Below are positions 16,008 to 23,915 of a DNA stretch of 64,000 nt, piece by piece. Source of the DNA: Latilactobacillus curvatus JCM 1096 = DSM 20019. Lineage in GTDB: Bacteria > Bacillota > Bacilli > Lactobacillales > Lactobacillaceae. The stretch's first letter is position 1. Each line of letters begins with the position of its first letter. Where the stretch lies: assembly GCF_004101845.1 (NCBI RefSeq), contig NZ_CP026116.1:434001-498000 (forward strand). Direction: 5' to 3'. Under the pieces are notes generated by a model that did not search any database, had not been told where the DNA came from, and saw only the letters and a program-made list of their open reading frames with translations. The translations under genes and the position numbers were made by a program.

Positions 16008-17527
16008 TGTATCGCATAACAGTACGCCAAGGTTGGGACGGGCAAGAAACGACTATTCATTCTGAAAATATGAGTAGCGTCAAATTGCTATCCGCTAAAA
16101 TCACCAAAGATGTTGATTCGATTGACTCTTTCGCCTTTAATATCAGCCCTAAATCGCCACAGTACAACGCTTTTAAATACCGGACAACATTCGTTAAGGT
16201 TACCAACACAAAACTCAATAAGGTGTTGTTTGAAGGCCGAGTTTTGCCGACAACCGATTCAATGGATAGCAGCGGTCTTTTTAACAAAACAGTCACCTGT
16301 GAAGGTTTAACGGCTTTCTTGCATGATTCCATTCAAGACTATTATGCACTGTCTAACAACGATTTAAAGGCGTTCCTAAGCCACATGATTGACGTCCATA
16401 ATAGGCAAGTTGATTCATATAAGCGCATTAAGTTGGGCCAAGTAACTGTGACTAGCCCGTCTGATAACGTCTATAAGTCAATTGACGATTCTAAGACGAC
16501 GTATGACACGATTAAAGAGAAGTTAATCGATAAGTATGGCGGTGAGATTCGCGTAAGGCATGAGCCAGATGGGCTTTATTTAGACTATATGCCAGAGATT
16601 GCTACATTAAGCGGCCAAAACATTCGTTTAGCAAGCAACTTGCTATCTTTGAAACGAGCTGTTGATCCAAGTGAAGCTTACTCGGTCATTAAACCTTTGG
16701 GGGCTAGAGCTGAAACAACGACTCAAGCCGAAGAAGGTGAGTCTGATATTTCACAACCTAGATTAACGATTGAGACTGTCAACAACGGCAGTCTTTTTTT
16801 ATCGTCTCAATCGATGATTCAGAAAATCGGCTACGTTGTCCACGCTGAAGTGTGGGACGACGTTAAAGTACCGTCTATTCTCAAATCTAAGGGGCAAGCG
16901 ATGCTGGATAGCCAACGAGAAATTAAGGAACAGTTTCAAGTAACGGCTGTTGATTTGAGTCTGTTATCCGGTATGACGGTCGACAGTTTTGAATGCGGCA
17001 ATTACCACCAAACGATTAATCCACTAATGGGAATTAATGAACGGTTGCGGATTGTTGGCCAGTCGTTAGACATCTGCGAACCACTTAACTCAACGTTATC
17101 GATTGGCGATAAGTTGCTGGGTCAAGCCGATTACGAGGCGCTTATTAAGAAGCAAAACGAAGCAATCGATGAGATTAAAGGCAGAGTTGCGAGTCAAACC
17201 GCTAGAATTGTTACGATTACGAAAGAAATGGAGTCGACCAATGAAGCCTTGTCATCGGCACAAAAAGAACTATCTAGCCTCAAAACCGAGTACGACAAGT
17301 TAATTGAGAACATCGGTGACGCAGATTTTAAGGCAATCATGACCAAATTGACCGAGTTAAAAAATCAAACTGCCACCGTGATCGCCAACTTGGGTGAGAT
17401 CGGTGCGGAGGTTTTGACCAATCAGAATGCAATCGCAGACTTAAAAATAATGGACGCTAAACTTGACCAGCGCATTAGTGCGTTGGAAGGCAGCACAGGA
17501 GGAACAAGAAATGAGCACAAAGACTAA
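16007..17527 (+). CDS. Tail-associated protein (Tal), prophage endopeptidase-tail family
   Basis: Tip protein that closes the tail and often bears host-wall-degrading activity. The N-terminal 350 residues follow the prophage tail pattern (FEGRVLPTTDSMDSSGLFNK; KEKLIDKYGGEIRVRHEPDG). The last 150 residues are a coiled coil (ASQTARIVTITKEMESTNEA...). No lysozyme or peptidase domain is obvious, so it is the short Tal type. ATG 16007 with AAGGAG at 15993-15998 is preferred over the TTG one codon earlier. Confidence 0.85.
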   Translation: MYRITVRQGWDGQETTIHSENMSSVKLLSAKITKDVDSIDSFAFNISPKSPQYNAFKYRTTFVKVTNTKLNKVLFEGRVLPTTDSMDSSGLFNKTVTCEGLTAFLHDSIQDYYALSNNDLKAFLSHMIDVHNRQVDSYKRIKLGQVTVTSPSDNVYKSIDDSKTTYDTIKEKLIDKYGGEIRVRHEPDGLYLDYMPEIATLSGQNIRLASNLLSLKRAVDPSEAYSVIKPLGARAETTTQAEEGESDISQPRLTIETVNNGSLFLSSQSMIQKIGYVVHAEVWDDVKVPSILKSKGQAMLDSQREIKEQFQVTAVDLSLLSGMTVDSFECGNYHQTINPLMGINERLRIVGQSLDICEPLNSTLSIGDKLLGQADYEALIKKQNEAIDEIKGRVASQTARIVTITKEMESTNEALSSAQKELSSLKTEYDKLIENIGDADFKAIMTKLTELKNQTATVIANLGEIGAEVLTNQNAIADLKIMDAKLDQRISALEGSTGGTRNEHKD

Positions 17528-17591
17528 CAAAAATACAGATTTACTGAGAGGTGATAGATATGACTCAAGCACCACAAAGAGCAGATTATAA
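17511..17591 (+). CDS. Possible 26-residue overlapping peptide
   Basis: ATG 17511 has a strong site (AGGAGG at 17498-17503, spacing 7) but lies inside the end of the Tal gene in another frame and runs into the next gene. The product is polar (MSTKTNKNTDLLRGDRYDSS). It may serve to carry ribosomes across the gap to the next start rather than to make a useful protein. Confidence 0.3.
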   Translation: MSTKTNKNTDLLRGDRYDSSTTKSRL

Positions 17592-19005
17592 GGACACGTT
17601 GCCCAATAACTTTCCGTATGATTACGACTATGATGCCGTAGATCCTAAAATCAAGCTCAGGACCAAACGAGTGCGTGAAGCAATGAGTGGCGCAGATGTT
17701 CGAGGTGCACTTGCTCAAGGCGTCGAGATTGCCGGAATTACGGCCGGTGAAGCCCAAGGAGTGGCGGCAAACGCTAATTCGAAATCAATTGACACACAGA
17801 ACCGGCTTAATGACCAGCTTGCTGCTGCTACCGAAGGCGATAATTCTCTGAAAGAAGTGGTCGATGCTAGACGGCCTGCTGGTGCGGCGAATGCATACAA
17901 AACAATTGGAAATCGAATGGACGAAATGCCAACAGGTAAAGAGATTAATGAGCTTAAAAATAATTTACAGAATCTCGTTTTAGTCGACCGTCACCGGCTA
18001 ACATATAAAGGCGCAGCGGTTGGCTTGACACCACACGCAGGAGCACGGGTACCGACAGCCGATTTTGAATTTAAGCATCTGGCAAATATGGGGTTGTCAG
18101 CTACTTTTGTTGTCATGCTAAACGTGGCTGACAAAAACGACCCAAATGTTCAGATGCCTGATGATACAATTATTTCAAAAGCGATTAGCGAGGCTACTGC
18201 AGCAGGAGTGTCGGTAACGATGATTAAACCTCACATCGGAGTTTCATTTATGGATTGGCTAGACAGAGGAACATATGAGCCGAGAGACTGGTCTGCTTTT
18301 TGGACAAATTGGCGGAAAATAATGCTTCACTATGCTGGGATTTGTGATGCAAATAGAATACCAATCCTGTGTTTAGGCACCGAGCAGTATAAGTGCACTG
18401 ATGCGTCGATGATTGAGCAATGGGGTGCTCTAACGGCAGCAATCAGATCTCAATATCCAAATTTGAAATTGACCTATGCAGCAGTGGGTGACGAATACTT
18501 CAACGAAGAGCATGCTCAGATCGCTCAATATCTTGATTTCATGGGAGCGAATTTTTATCCAAGCTACACTTATCAAATTGTTCAACCCGGTAACGCTGGC
18601 GGAATTAGCGTAGATGAATTAGCAAGAGTTTTTTATACAGCTGATCCACGTAGACTAGGAACCGGAAATACACGAACTTATCACGAAATGGTTGATTTTT
18701 ATAAGAAAAAATATAATGTGCCAACTTTTGTCACCGAAACCGGTGTCATGCCAACGGATGACGGGCTAGTGCATTTGGTCACAGACAATAACTTTCCACA
18801 AGCCAGTGATCCAACTCAACAGACCGGCAGATTTGAAACACCAGCCTTAGCGATGGAAGCTTTTTTTAATGGGCTTGCACAGAACCCTAATATTATCGGA
18901 TTTAACTGGTGGGGGGTAGGTTATCCATTTCATTTCTTTAATGAGCTTGGTGATTCGGTTGCTGAAGATGTAATGAAAAAATATGTGAAAGGTGGGCTTG
19001 TATAA
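17560..19005 (+). CDS. Baseplate/tail protein with a glycosidase-like TIM-barrel domain
   Basis: Residues 1-140 look like a tail-fibre or baseplate anchor: NFPYDYDYDAVDPKIKLRTK, then a helical segment. Residues 145-480 resemble a TIM-barrel glycoside hydrolase of the GH113/GH5 kind: strands ending in MLNVADKND, MIKPHIGVSF, CLGTEQYKCT (probable acid/base Glu), DFMGANFYPSY, FVTETGVMP (probable nucleophile Glu) and GFNWWGVGYP. It would bind or cleave surface polysaccharide during adsorption. The enzyme class is inferred; ATG 17560 fits GAGAGGTG. It overlaps the next gene (TAATG). Confidence 0.75.
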   Translation: MTQAPQRADYKDTLPNNFPYDYDYDAVDPKIKLRTKRVREAMSGADVRGALAQGVEIAGITAGEAQGVAANANSKSIDTQNRLNDQLAAATEGDNSLKEVVDARRPAGAANAYKTIGNRMDEMPTGKEINELKNNLQNLVLVDRHRLTYKGAAVGLTPHAGARVPTADFEFKHLANMGLSATFVVMLNVADKNDPNVQMPDDTIISKAISEATAAGVSVTMIKPHIGVSFMDWLDRGTYEPRDWSAFWTNWRKIMLHYAGICDANRIPILCLGTEQYKCTDASMIEQWGALTAAIRSQYPNLKLTYAAVGDEYFNEEHAQIAQYLDFMGANFYPSYTYQIVQPGNAGGISVDELARVFYTADPRRLGTGNTRTYHEMVDFYKKKYNVPTFVTETGVMPTDDGLVHLVTDNNFPQASDPTQQTGRFETPALAMEAFFNGLAQNPNIIGFNWWGVGYPFHFFNELGDSVAEDVMKKYVKGGLV

Positions 19006-20024
19006 TGCCAGAAAACAGTAGTTTAACTCCTAGACAATATGAAAACGGGCACGGTGACCCACACAGACAATATAATCAGTTCTTGAGTTACAAAACTGCT
19101 TCAGGAGCCTTAGCTGGGAAATGGTGTGATATGGCGACAATAAAAATTGACAATAGCAGAAGCTTCATTAACTCTGATGGTAAAACTGTGAATCAAATTA
19201 GTGACAGAAATCGTGAAATAAGTTATCTGGGTTTATCTTTTGATGTCACTAAAGGTGCGTATGGTGGGATGAAAGAATTTGGAAACATTTCGTTAACAAT
19301 GAATATTGACGATAAAGAAAACCTCGTTGTTGAACTTGACCAACACTTTATTCATAGCCAAATTCATTCATCAAGTTATGTTTCACAATATGAATTTAAA
19401 ATTTTTTATAAAAAAATCGTTGCAAAAGTAGCTGGTGACAATACGACGGCGACACAATTTGAAGCCCATTTATTAGCTAGAATGCCAGGTTATTACGCAC
19501 CGTTATATATATATCCAAGAATTTTTGAGCATTCCGAAACTGGTTCGCCATTCACTCCATTAGGAAATACTGATTACTCGGCAAAAGAGCAACTAGATTA
19601 TTTGTTCGCAGATTTGCCTTCTAAAGCCTTCATTGACGAAGCCAGTCTTAACTCTCAATTTTCGGGTTTTTCCTCAGTTAGTTCTAAGGATATTAAGCGT
19701 GATGAGACAGTTCTAAATGCAAACGATGTTGCCGCTATTAATCTCACAGAAAATACTAAAATGATTGTTATGTCAGGAAGTACAACTTTAACTACAATTG
19801 TGCCGTTTTCACAATCTTCAAATGGGTTCACGGGTTGCGAGATTAAACTTCTGTATATCGGTTCGAGTTGCACAATAAAAAGTGGTGGGACATTTTCTTA
19901 TAGTGTTGCTGAAAACGGAATTTTCACAGGAAACAAGGATATTACTTTAAGAAATGGTCGAGTTTACAAGTTTTTACGATATGGCACCACTTGGTTTCTA
20001 GAAGATGCGGGATTGGAGGAATAA
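19005..20024 (+). CDS. Tail fibre / receptor-binding protein candidate
   Basis: 339 aa, no close family recognised. The start resembles tail-fibre anchors that carry an NGHGDPHRQYN motif, found in phage fibres near the attachment to the baseplate. The remainder is beta-rich with low charge, and the C-terminus (VLNANDVAAINLTENTKMIV through KFLRYGTTWFLEDAGLEE) looks like a trimeric fibre head of repeated short strands. Position after the glycosidase protein and before DUF2977/XkdX proteins supports receptor binding. Confidence 0.65.
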   Translation: MPENSSLTPRQYENGHGDPHRQYNQFLSYKTASGALAGKWCDMATIKIDNSRSFINSDGKTVNQISDRNREISYLGLSFDVTKGAYGGMKEFGNISLTMNIDDKENLVVELDQHFIHSQIHSSSYVSQYEFKIFYKKIVAKVAGDNTTATQFEAHLLARMPGYYAPLYIYPRIFEHSETGSPFTPLGNTDYSAKEQLDYLFADLPSKAFIDEASLNSQFSGFSSVSSKDIKRDETVLNANDVAAINLTENTKMIVMSGSTTLTTIVPFSQSSNGFTGCEIKLLYIGSSCTIKSGGTFSYSVAENGIFTGNKDITLRNGRVYKFLRYGTTWFLEDAGLEE

Positions 20025-20026
20025 AA

Positions 20027-20344
20027 ATGAGAATTGCAGTTAATAAAGCAGATGAGATTTATTTATTTGATAAGAACGATGTTTTAACACCAGCAATTGA
20101 TATCGATGAATCAATCTTACCTGACGACTTTTTTTCGGCGTTTGTACCAGGCTTTTATGTTTATAAAGACGATAAAGTGATTAAAAACCCAGATTTTGTT
20201 AAGCCTGATAATCCATCTATCAATACGGCAAACGGGAATAATTCACTGGCAGCACAGGCCGCAGTCCTGACTACTATTCAGCAAATGCTAATGTATCAGG
20301 CGGCTGATATAGCCAAATTAAAACAGGGGGTTGCTAAAGCATGA
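20027..20344 (+). CDS. DUF2977-like tail protein (105 aa)
   Basis: Start at ATG 20027 with GGAGGA at about 20016-20021; an upstream in-frame extension to 19991 lies in the fibre gene and is unlikely. The N-terminal pattern MRIAVNKADEIYLFDKNDVL, then FVPGFYVYKDDKVIKNPDF resembles small DUF2977-type phage proteins. The C-terminal half is helical. Often found together with XkdX, as here. Confidence 0.6.
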   Translation: MRIAVNKADEIYLFDKNDVLTPAIDIDESILPDDFFSAFVPGFYVYKDDKVIKNPDFVKPDNPSINTANGNNSLAAQAAVLTTIQQMLMYQAADIAKLKQGVAKA

Positions 20345-20478
20345 TGACAGTTTATGAGCAGTGTAAGATTTTTAAGAGCTGGGGTCAAACAGACCCGAAT
20401 TATTATAAGGTATTCGTTGGTTACGGCTTAACGGCTGAGGAATATAAAGAGATTACCGGCGTTGATTACGCCGCGTAA
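20341..20478 (+). CDS. XkdX family protein (45 aa)
   Basis: A short protein ending GYGLTAEEYKEITGVDYAA, the typical XkdX signature (…T.E.YKEITG.DY). The start overlaps the previous stop (ATGATGA). XkdX proteins are always near the tail-fibre/lysis border, but their role is not known. A terminator hairpin begins within the last codons. Confidence 0.85.
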   Translation: MMTVYEQCKIFKSWGQTDPNYYKVFVGYGLTAEEYKEITGVDYAA

Positions 20479-20489
20479 AGGCGTTTTTT
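20468..20489 (+). terminator. Terminator overlapping the XkdX stop
   Basis: ACGCC (20468-20472) and GGCGT (20480-20484) flank a 7-nt loop, then TTTTT. The stem is only 5 bp, so termination may be partial before the lysis genes. Confidence 0.55.
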
Positions 20490-20514
20490 AGCAGCACTAA
20501 GTTAGGATTAATCA

Positions 20515-20559
20515 ATCACTCAAGAACAATATGAACAAATTGTAGCGGCTAAACAATAG
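20515..20559 (+). pseudogene. Remnant of a second XkdX-like C-terminus
   Basis: After an in-frame stop at 20509, the frame reads ITQEQYEQIVAAKQ and stops. This matches the end of XkdX-type proteins (IT.EQY..I). It has no start or ribosome site, so I take it as decayed sequence from recombination at the end of the tail module. Confidence 0.35.
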
Positions 20560-20593
20560 TCGCTTTTTATTTGGCTGGAGGGAGGAATAGCAT

Positions 20594-20869
20594 GTGCACG
20601 GATTGGGAGGATTAACGTGGGGTGAATGGGCTTCGCTGATTGCGATTATTACTTTTATTGCAGGCTTAATCAGCCTGCTTTTTAAATACGCAGTTTTCGC
20701 GCCGTTTCAAGGGGATATTAAAGAGCTTAATCATAATTTTAAACAGCTCAATAACAATCTGTCTGACTTAAAAACAGACATCAAACGTTTGGACGAACGG
20801 GCAGACGAACACGACCGGCGACTAGATCGGCATCACGAACGTTTAAAAAGTTTAGGAGGGTACAAATGA
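20594..20869 (+). CDS. XhlA-like holin-associated protein
   Basis: 91 aa starting at GTG 20594 after GGAGGGAGGAATAG. One N-terminal membrane segment (WASLIAIITFIAGLISLLFK, residues 12-31), then a charged coiled coil with NNNLSDLKTDIKRLDERADE, as in XhlA of Bacillus phage PBSX. XhlA and XhlB act together with the endolysin in lysis; the next two genes are the holin and endolysin. Confidence 0.75.
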   Translation: MHGLGGLTWGEWASLIAIITFIAGLISLLFKYAVFAPFQGDIKELNHNFKQLNNNLSDLKTDIKRLDERADEHDRRLDRHHERLKSLGGYK

Positions 20870-21075
20870 TTAAAAAAGTAGATTGGCACTCAAAGGTGCT
20901 GTGGACTTCGCTGACAGCGTTAGTCATCGTGTTAGTTCAGCAAGTGGCCAAAGTTTTCGGAATTGAATTCAGCAACGATTTAGCCAATCAGGTGCAAGGC
21001 ATCGTCAATACGGTGCTTACAATCTTAGGCTTAATTGGTGTTGTTTACGATACAACGAAGGGAGATTTAAAATGA
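20866..21075 (+). CDS. Holin (phi LC3 / XhlB type)
   Basis: 69 aa with two membrane segments (LWTSLTALVIVLVQQVAKVF; GIVNTVLTILGLIGVVYDTT) and a charged end, the usual shape of the phi LC3-type holin. It makes the membrane lesions at lysis. ATG 20866 overlaps the previous stop (ATGA), and its stop overlaps the endolysin start. Confidence 0.88.
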   Translation: MIKKVDWHSKVLWTSLTALVIVLVQQVAKVFGIEFSNDLANQVQGIVNTVLTILGLIGVVYDTTKGDLK

Positions 21076-21980
21076 AAAAACTAAATAAATTAGTAGTCGC
21101 CTTTGGGGCGGCTATTTTAGTTGCAACAAATGTGGCGGGGGTGGTACAAGCTTATTCGATTGATAATACTTATAAGCTTGCGGACAATGAAGGGTCTGCG
21201 TACAAGACTAGCAACAATTATATTATTCTACACGATGTCGGTACCGAATCAAAAGCGTGGGAAAATGCCAGTTATTTAAAACGTGCCTGGTCATCTGCGG
21301 GCGCTTATGTTCAATATTATGTCGGTGATGGCGGCAAGGTTTTCGCCGGTGGAGCTGAAGGCTATCAAGCATGGGGTGCGGGGGCCGTTGCCAATGCTGG
21401 TTCACCTGTTCAAATCGAATTAGCCCATACGTACGACAAGGCCCAGTTCGCCAAAGATTATGCAGCTTATGTCAATTTAGCCCGCAATAGCGCAATCAAA
21501 TATGGTATTCCGCTCATACTAGATGGTAACGGCCGTGGGATTAAGACGCACTTATGGGTCACCAACAATATTTGGGGTAACCACACCGATCCCTACGATT
21601 ATCTTGCCCGGTTCGGGGTGACAAAACAGAAGTTGGCACATGACTTACAGACTGGATTGCCTGAAGATGGCACCGCTGCAGTGCCATCAACACCTAAACC
21701 AGCGGTACATGCGCCGACAAAGCCAAACAATTCTAATGAATGGGCTGAAAACTGGCACTTTACTAACGGCGACCAACCAATCCAAGCCCGCCTTGGCACG
21801 CCATCACTAAGCGCACCATACGCTGGTAAGTTGCCTGCTCACACGACCATCTATTATGATCGTGTCGCAGTCCGAGACGGTTATGTTTGGTGTCACTGGA
21901 CAACAGACAGAGGGGACTCAGTTTGGATGCCGGTCCATCCAGTAGGCACAGCCAATAATGTTTGGGTGTCATTTGACTAA
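21072..21980 (+). CDS. Endolysin: N-acetylmuramoyl-L-alanine amidase with signal peptide and SH3-like tail
   Basis: Cuts the amide bond between muramic acid and the stem peptide. Residues 1-27 look like a Sec signal peptide (positive start, hydrophobic core LVVAFGAAILVATNVAGVVQ, AYS). Amidase_2 domain at about 40-190 with zinc ligands probably in YIILHDVG, IELAHTY and KTHLWVTNNIWGNHTDP. Linker at 200-225 (proline/threonine), then an SH3b-type wall-binding domain at 226-302 (ARLGTPSLSAPYAGKLPAHT; DGYVWCHWTT). A secreted endolysin uses the host Sec system, as in phage fOg44. Confidence 0.88.
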   Translation: MKKLNKLVVAFGAAILVATNVAGVVQAYSIDNTYKLADNEGSAYKTSNNYIILHDVGTESKAWENASYLKRAWSSAGAYVQYYVGDGGKVFAGGAEGYQAWGAGAVANAGSPVQIELAHTYDKAQFAKDYAAYVNLARNSAIKYGIPLILDGNGRGIKTHLWVTNNIWGNHTDPYDYLARFGVTKQKLAHDLQTGLPEDGTAAVPSTPKPAVHAPTKPNNSNEWAENWHFTNGDQPIQARLGTPSLSAPYAGKLPAHTTIYYDRVAVRDGYVWCHWTTDRGDSVWMPVHPVGTANNVWVSFD

Positions 21981-21996
21981 CATAGAATACTAAAAA

Positions 21997-22014
21997 AGCC
22001 CTCGTTTGAGGGCT
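21997..22014. terminator. Hairpin after the lysis genes
   Basis: AGCCCTC (21997-22003) pairs with GAGGGCT (22008-22014). A run of six A precedes it, so it is a proper terminator for the minus strand and a plausible weak one for the plus strand. Confidence 0.6.
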
Positions 22015-22021
22015 GTACATA

Positions 22022-22246
22022 AATTGGTATAGTTATAGATTGCAATTTACATTATAATGATATTTACGATAAATCTATGGTTTATCTATGGTTTTTTCGA
22101 ATTTAAGCAGATATAGGTATAGATAGGCAATAGAAAATATAGTCAAAAAATTGATTAAAATAATTGGTATAGCTTGATAAAGTTATTGAACTACTGTAAC
22201 ATGACGTCGTGGAGAGATAAATATTTAACTAGAAGGAGGGATCTAT
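22022..22246 (+). promoter_or_regulatory. AT-rich control region before the Panacea gene pair
   Basis: No gene. ATCTATGGTTT occurs twice head to tail (22073-22083, 22084-22094), and AATTGGTATAG recurs around 22,022 and 22,162. These spaced direct repeats may be operator sites. The downstream gene has an AGAAGGAGGG ribosome site. Confidence 0.45.
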
Positions 22247-22708
22247 ATGTATAATGTTGAAAAGATCGTAAATTGGTTACGTGTTAAAAACCATGCTGAT
22301 TTAAGAGAATATGATTATGTAGATGAACTCACACAAATGAAGGCTATGAAATTATTATATTATATTCAAGGAACTAGTTTGGTCGTACTGAAGGAAAGGC
22401 TTTTCCCAGATGACATCGTGGCATGGAAGTATGGACCAGTTGTTCAATCCGTACATGATATGTATGCTGGAAAACGTGAAATTGTTGGAGACATTACAAG
22501 TCAGGACATAAAGGATTATGAAACGCTTAATTCTAACCCTAAAGTTGCTGCGGTACTTAATGCAGTGTATAGCGCTTTTGGCAATATGTCAGCAGCGGAT
22601 TTAGTTAAGCAGACACATAATGAAAGCCCGTGGAAGACAACTCAGCAAAGTATGGTAATTACTGACGAAAAATTAAAAGAATACTTTAAAACTATAGTTA
22701 CGGAATAA
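22247..22708 (+). CDS. Panacea-domain (DUF4065) protein, putative antitoxin
   Basis: 153 aa with the Panacea/GepA pattern: KAMKLLYYIQGTSLVVLKER, then DDIVAWKYGPVVQSVHDMYA, and ETLNSNPKVAAVLNAVYSAF, ending NESPWKTTQ. Panacea proteins are promiscuous antitoxins paired with unrelated toxins, often on prophages; this one is followed after 3 nt by an unknown gene. In this location, behind the lysis genes, it is probably a lysogenic-conversion toxin-antitoxin or anti-phage pair. The role is inferred from the family. Confidence 0.82.
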   Translation: MYNVEKIVNWLRVKNHADLREYDYVDELTQMKAMKLLYYIQGTSLVVLKERLFPDDIVAWKYGPVVQSVHDMYAGKREIVGDITSQDIKDYETLNSNPKVAAVLNAVYSAFGNMSAADLVKQTHNESPWKTTQQSMVITDEKLKEYFKTIVTE

Positions 22709-22711
22709 ATT

Positions 22712-23146
22712 ATGGTAAAAATAGATACTACAAAAATAGATACTAATAAGAATCCAGAAATAAAAATAGATAAGTCTTATACTCCGACTAGGATGACATT
22801 TAATTTTTCTTTTCTAACGCCTAATAGAGAATATGGATTAAATGGAAAGTCAGTCGACAAGAAGATAAAAGCAAAACTAATCGATCGTCTAGAGTTCCTA
22901 TCACAAAAAGACTACGTTGCAATACTAGGGTTGCCAAAAGAGGTTGGACTTGAAAAATTACCTGAATCGTCCGTTAGTTTGAGAAAACATCCAGAATTTA
23001 TTAGTAGCGGTCGAGATGATGCCTGTAACAACGATTTCTGGGTTTTTAGACTTTCGAAAAAGGGTAGAGTAATCGGAAAAATGAAGGATAAAATATTTTT
23101 TATTTTAAGTGTTGATGTCAAATTTGATAGTTATAAACACGGGTAA
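22712..23146 (+). CDS. Unknown partner of the Panacea protein, putative toxin
   Basis: 144 aa, start 3 nt after the Panacea stop, certainly co-transcribed. The C-terminal half reads FWVFRLSKKGRVIGKMKDKI FFILSVDVKFDSYKHG, a beta-strand pattern like compact RNase or regulator folds that end in a D..yH motif. There is a conserved-looking RDDACNNDFWVF segment. I cannot name a family; the toxin call rests on position alone. Base composition is AT-richer than the phage structural genes, as for imported conversion genes. Confidence 0.5.
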   Translation: MVKIDTTKIDTNKNPEIKIDKSYTPTRMTFNFSFLTPNREYGLNGKSVDKKIKAKLIDRLEFLSQKDYVAILGLPKEVGLEKLPESSVSLRKHPEFISSGRDDACNNDFWVFRLSKKGRVIGKMKDKIFFILSVDVKFDSYKHG

Positions 23147-23313
23147 ACAGCAGAGCTTGAGAGCTACACATAGAATTAATAGCCTAAAAATACTATACTA
23201 TTAAGTGGCAAAAATGCTAAGTACAATCTTTAAAGAAATTGTGATTTTTATATGAATAACAGGAACCTTCGGGTGGGTTTGGTCACCTATCCGAGTTATA
23301 TCTATATTATAAT
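23147..23313. other. Gap with a structured segment
   Basis: No convincing gene. A 13-codon frame MLSTIFKEIVIFI begins near 23,214 without a clear ribosome site; its start faintly recalls Fst-like type I toxins. A hairpin (TCGG/CCGA outer, GTG/CAC inner) lies at about 23,269-23,297. With the bidirectional terminator next to it, a type I toxin-antitoxin remnant is conceivable but unproven. Confidence 0.25.
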
Positions 23314-23354
23314 AAGCCTAACTCACTCTAATCAGTGGGTTAGGCTTATTTTTT
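23314..23354. terminator. Strong bidirectional terminator
   Basis: AAGCCTAACTCACT (23314-23327) pairs with AGTGGGTTAGGCTT (23334-23347), 14 bp with one G-U, followed by TATTTTTTA and preceded by AATAA. It separates the plus-strand Panacea pair from the minus-strand operon. Confidence 0.9.
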
Positions 23355-23362
23355 ATGGCTTT

Positions 23363-23902
23363 TTAAGCAACGTTAATTTCATATTTTTGGGCTACTTTTA
23401 AAAGCGCGGGTTTAATTTCGGATGGCAATACGTTTAAATTGTCTGTGTATTTGTCTATAATTTCGTCCTTATTTTTAAGTGTGACGCTCATGACAATGTC
23501 GTCATCCACAGATAAATCAAAGGTTATTTTTTCGTCAAGTCTGTTAATTTTGATTAAATCTTCAAACGCTGCGCATGCTTCTTCAAATTCATCGTATTCA
23601 TATACCTCGTCGCTGAATAATGAGTCATCGTTGTTCCAGATCGTTGTTAAAATTGTGAATGTGTGTTCTTCGTTGAATGTCATGCTTAATTCCTCCAATT
23701 TAATTAATTCGTTTAAAATGTCGCCAGGCGTTTTGCCTAGAATATCGGCAATAGCTCTGATTGCCTTAATGTTATTTTGTTCTGTAATATCAATTTTTGA
23801 GTTAATAATTGCTGCTACTGATGACGATGGTTTGTTCATTAATTTAGCGATCATAGCTTGTGTAATACGGTTATCTTTTAAGTAGTTATCTAATAGTGTC
23901 AT
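23363..23902 (-). CDS. HTH protein with acidic C-terminal domain (left arm of divergent module)
   Basis: I start at ATG 23902 (MTLLDNYLKDN) because AAAGGAG lies before it. Residues 1-65 form an XRE-type helix-turn-helix (RITQAMIAKLMNKPSSSVAA, IINSKIDITEQNNI). Residues 75-179 are acidic and unknown (EEHTFTILTTIWNNDDSLFS). The second gene of a two-gene minus operon, 13 nt after the basic helical protein. It may repress the shared operator region, acting like the antitoxin of a pair. The mirror operon has the same order. Confidence 0.6.
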   Translation of the reverse strand: MTLLDNYLKDNRITQAMIAKLMNKPSSSVAAIINSKIDITEQNNIKAIRAIADILGKTPGDILNELIKLEELSMTFNEEHTFTILTTIWNNDDSLFSDEVYEYDEFEEACAAFEDLIKINRLDEKITFDLSVDDDIVMSVTLKNKDEIIDKYTDNLNVLPSEIKPALLKVAQKYEINVA

Positions 23903-23915
23903 TTTGAGTTCTCCT

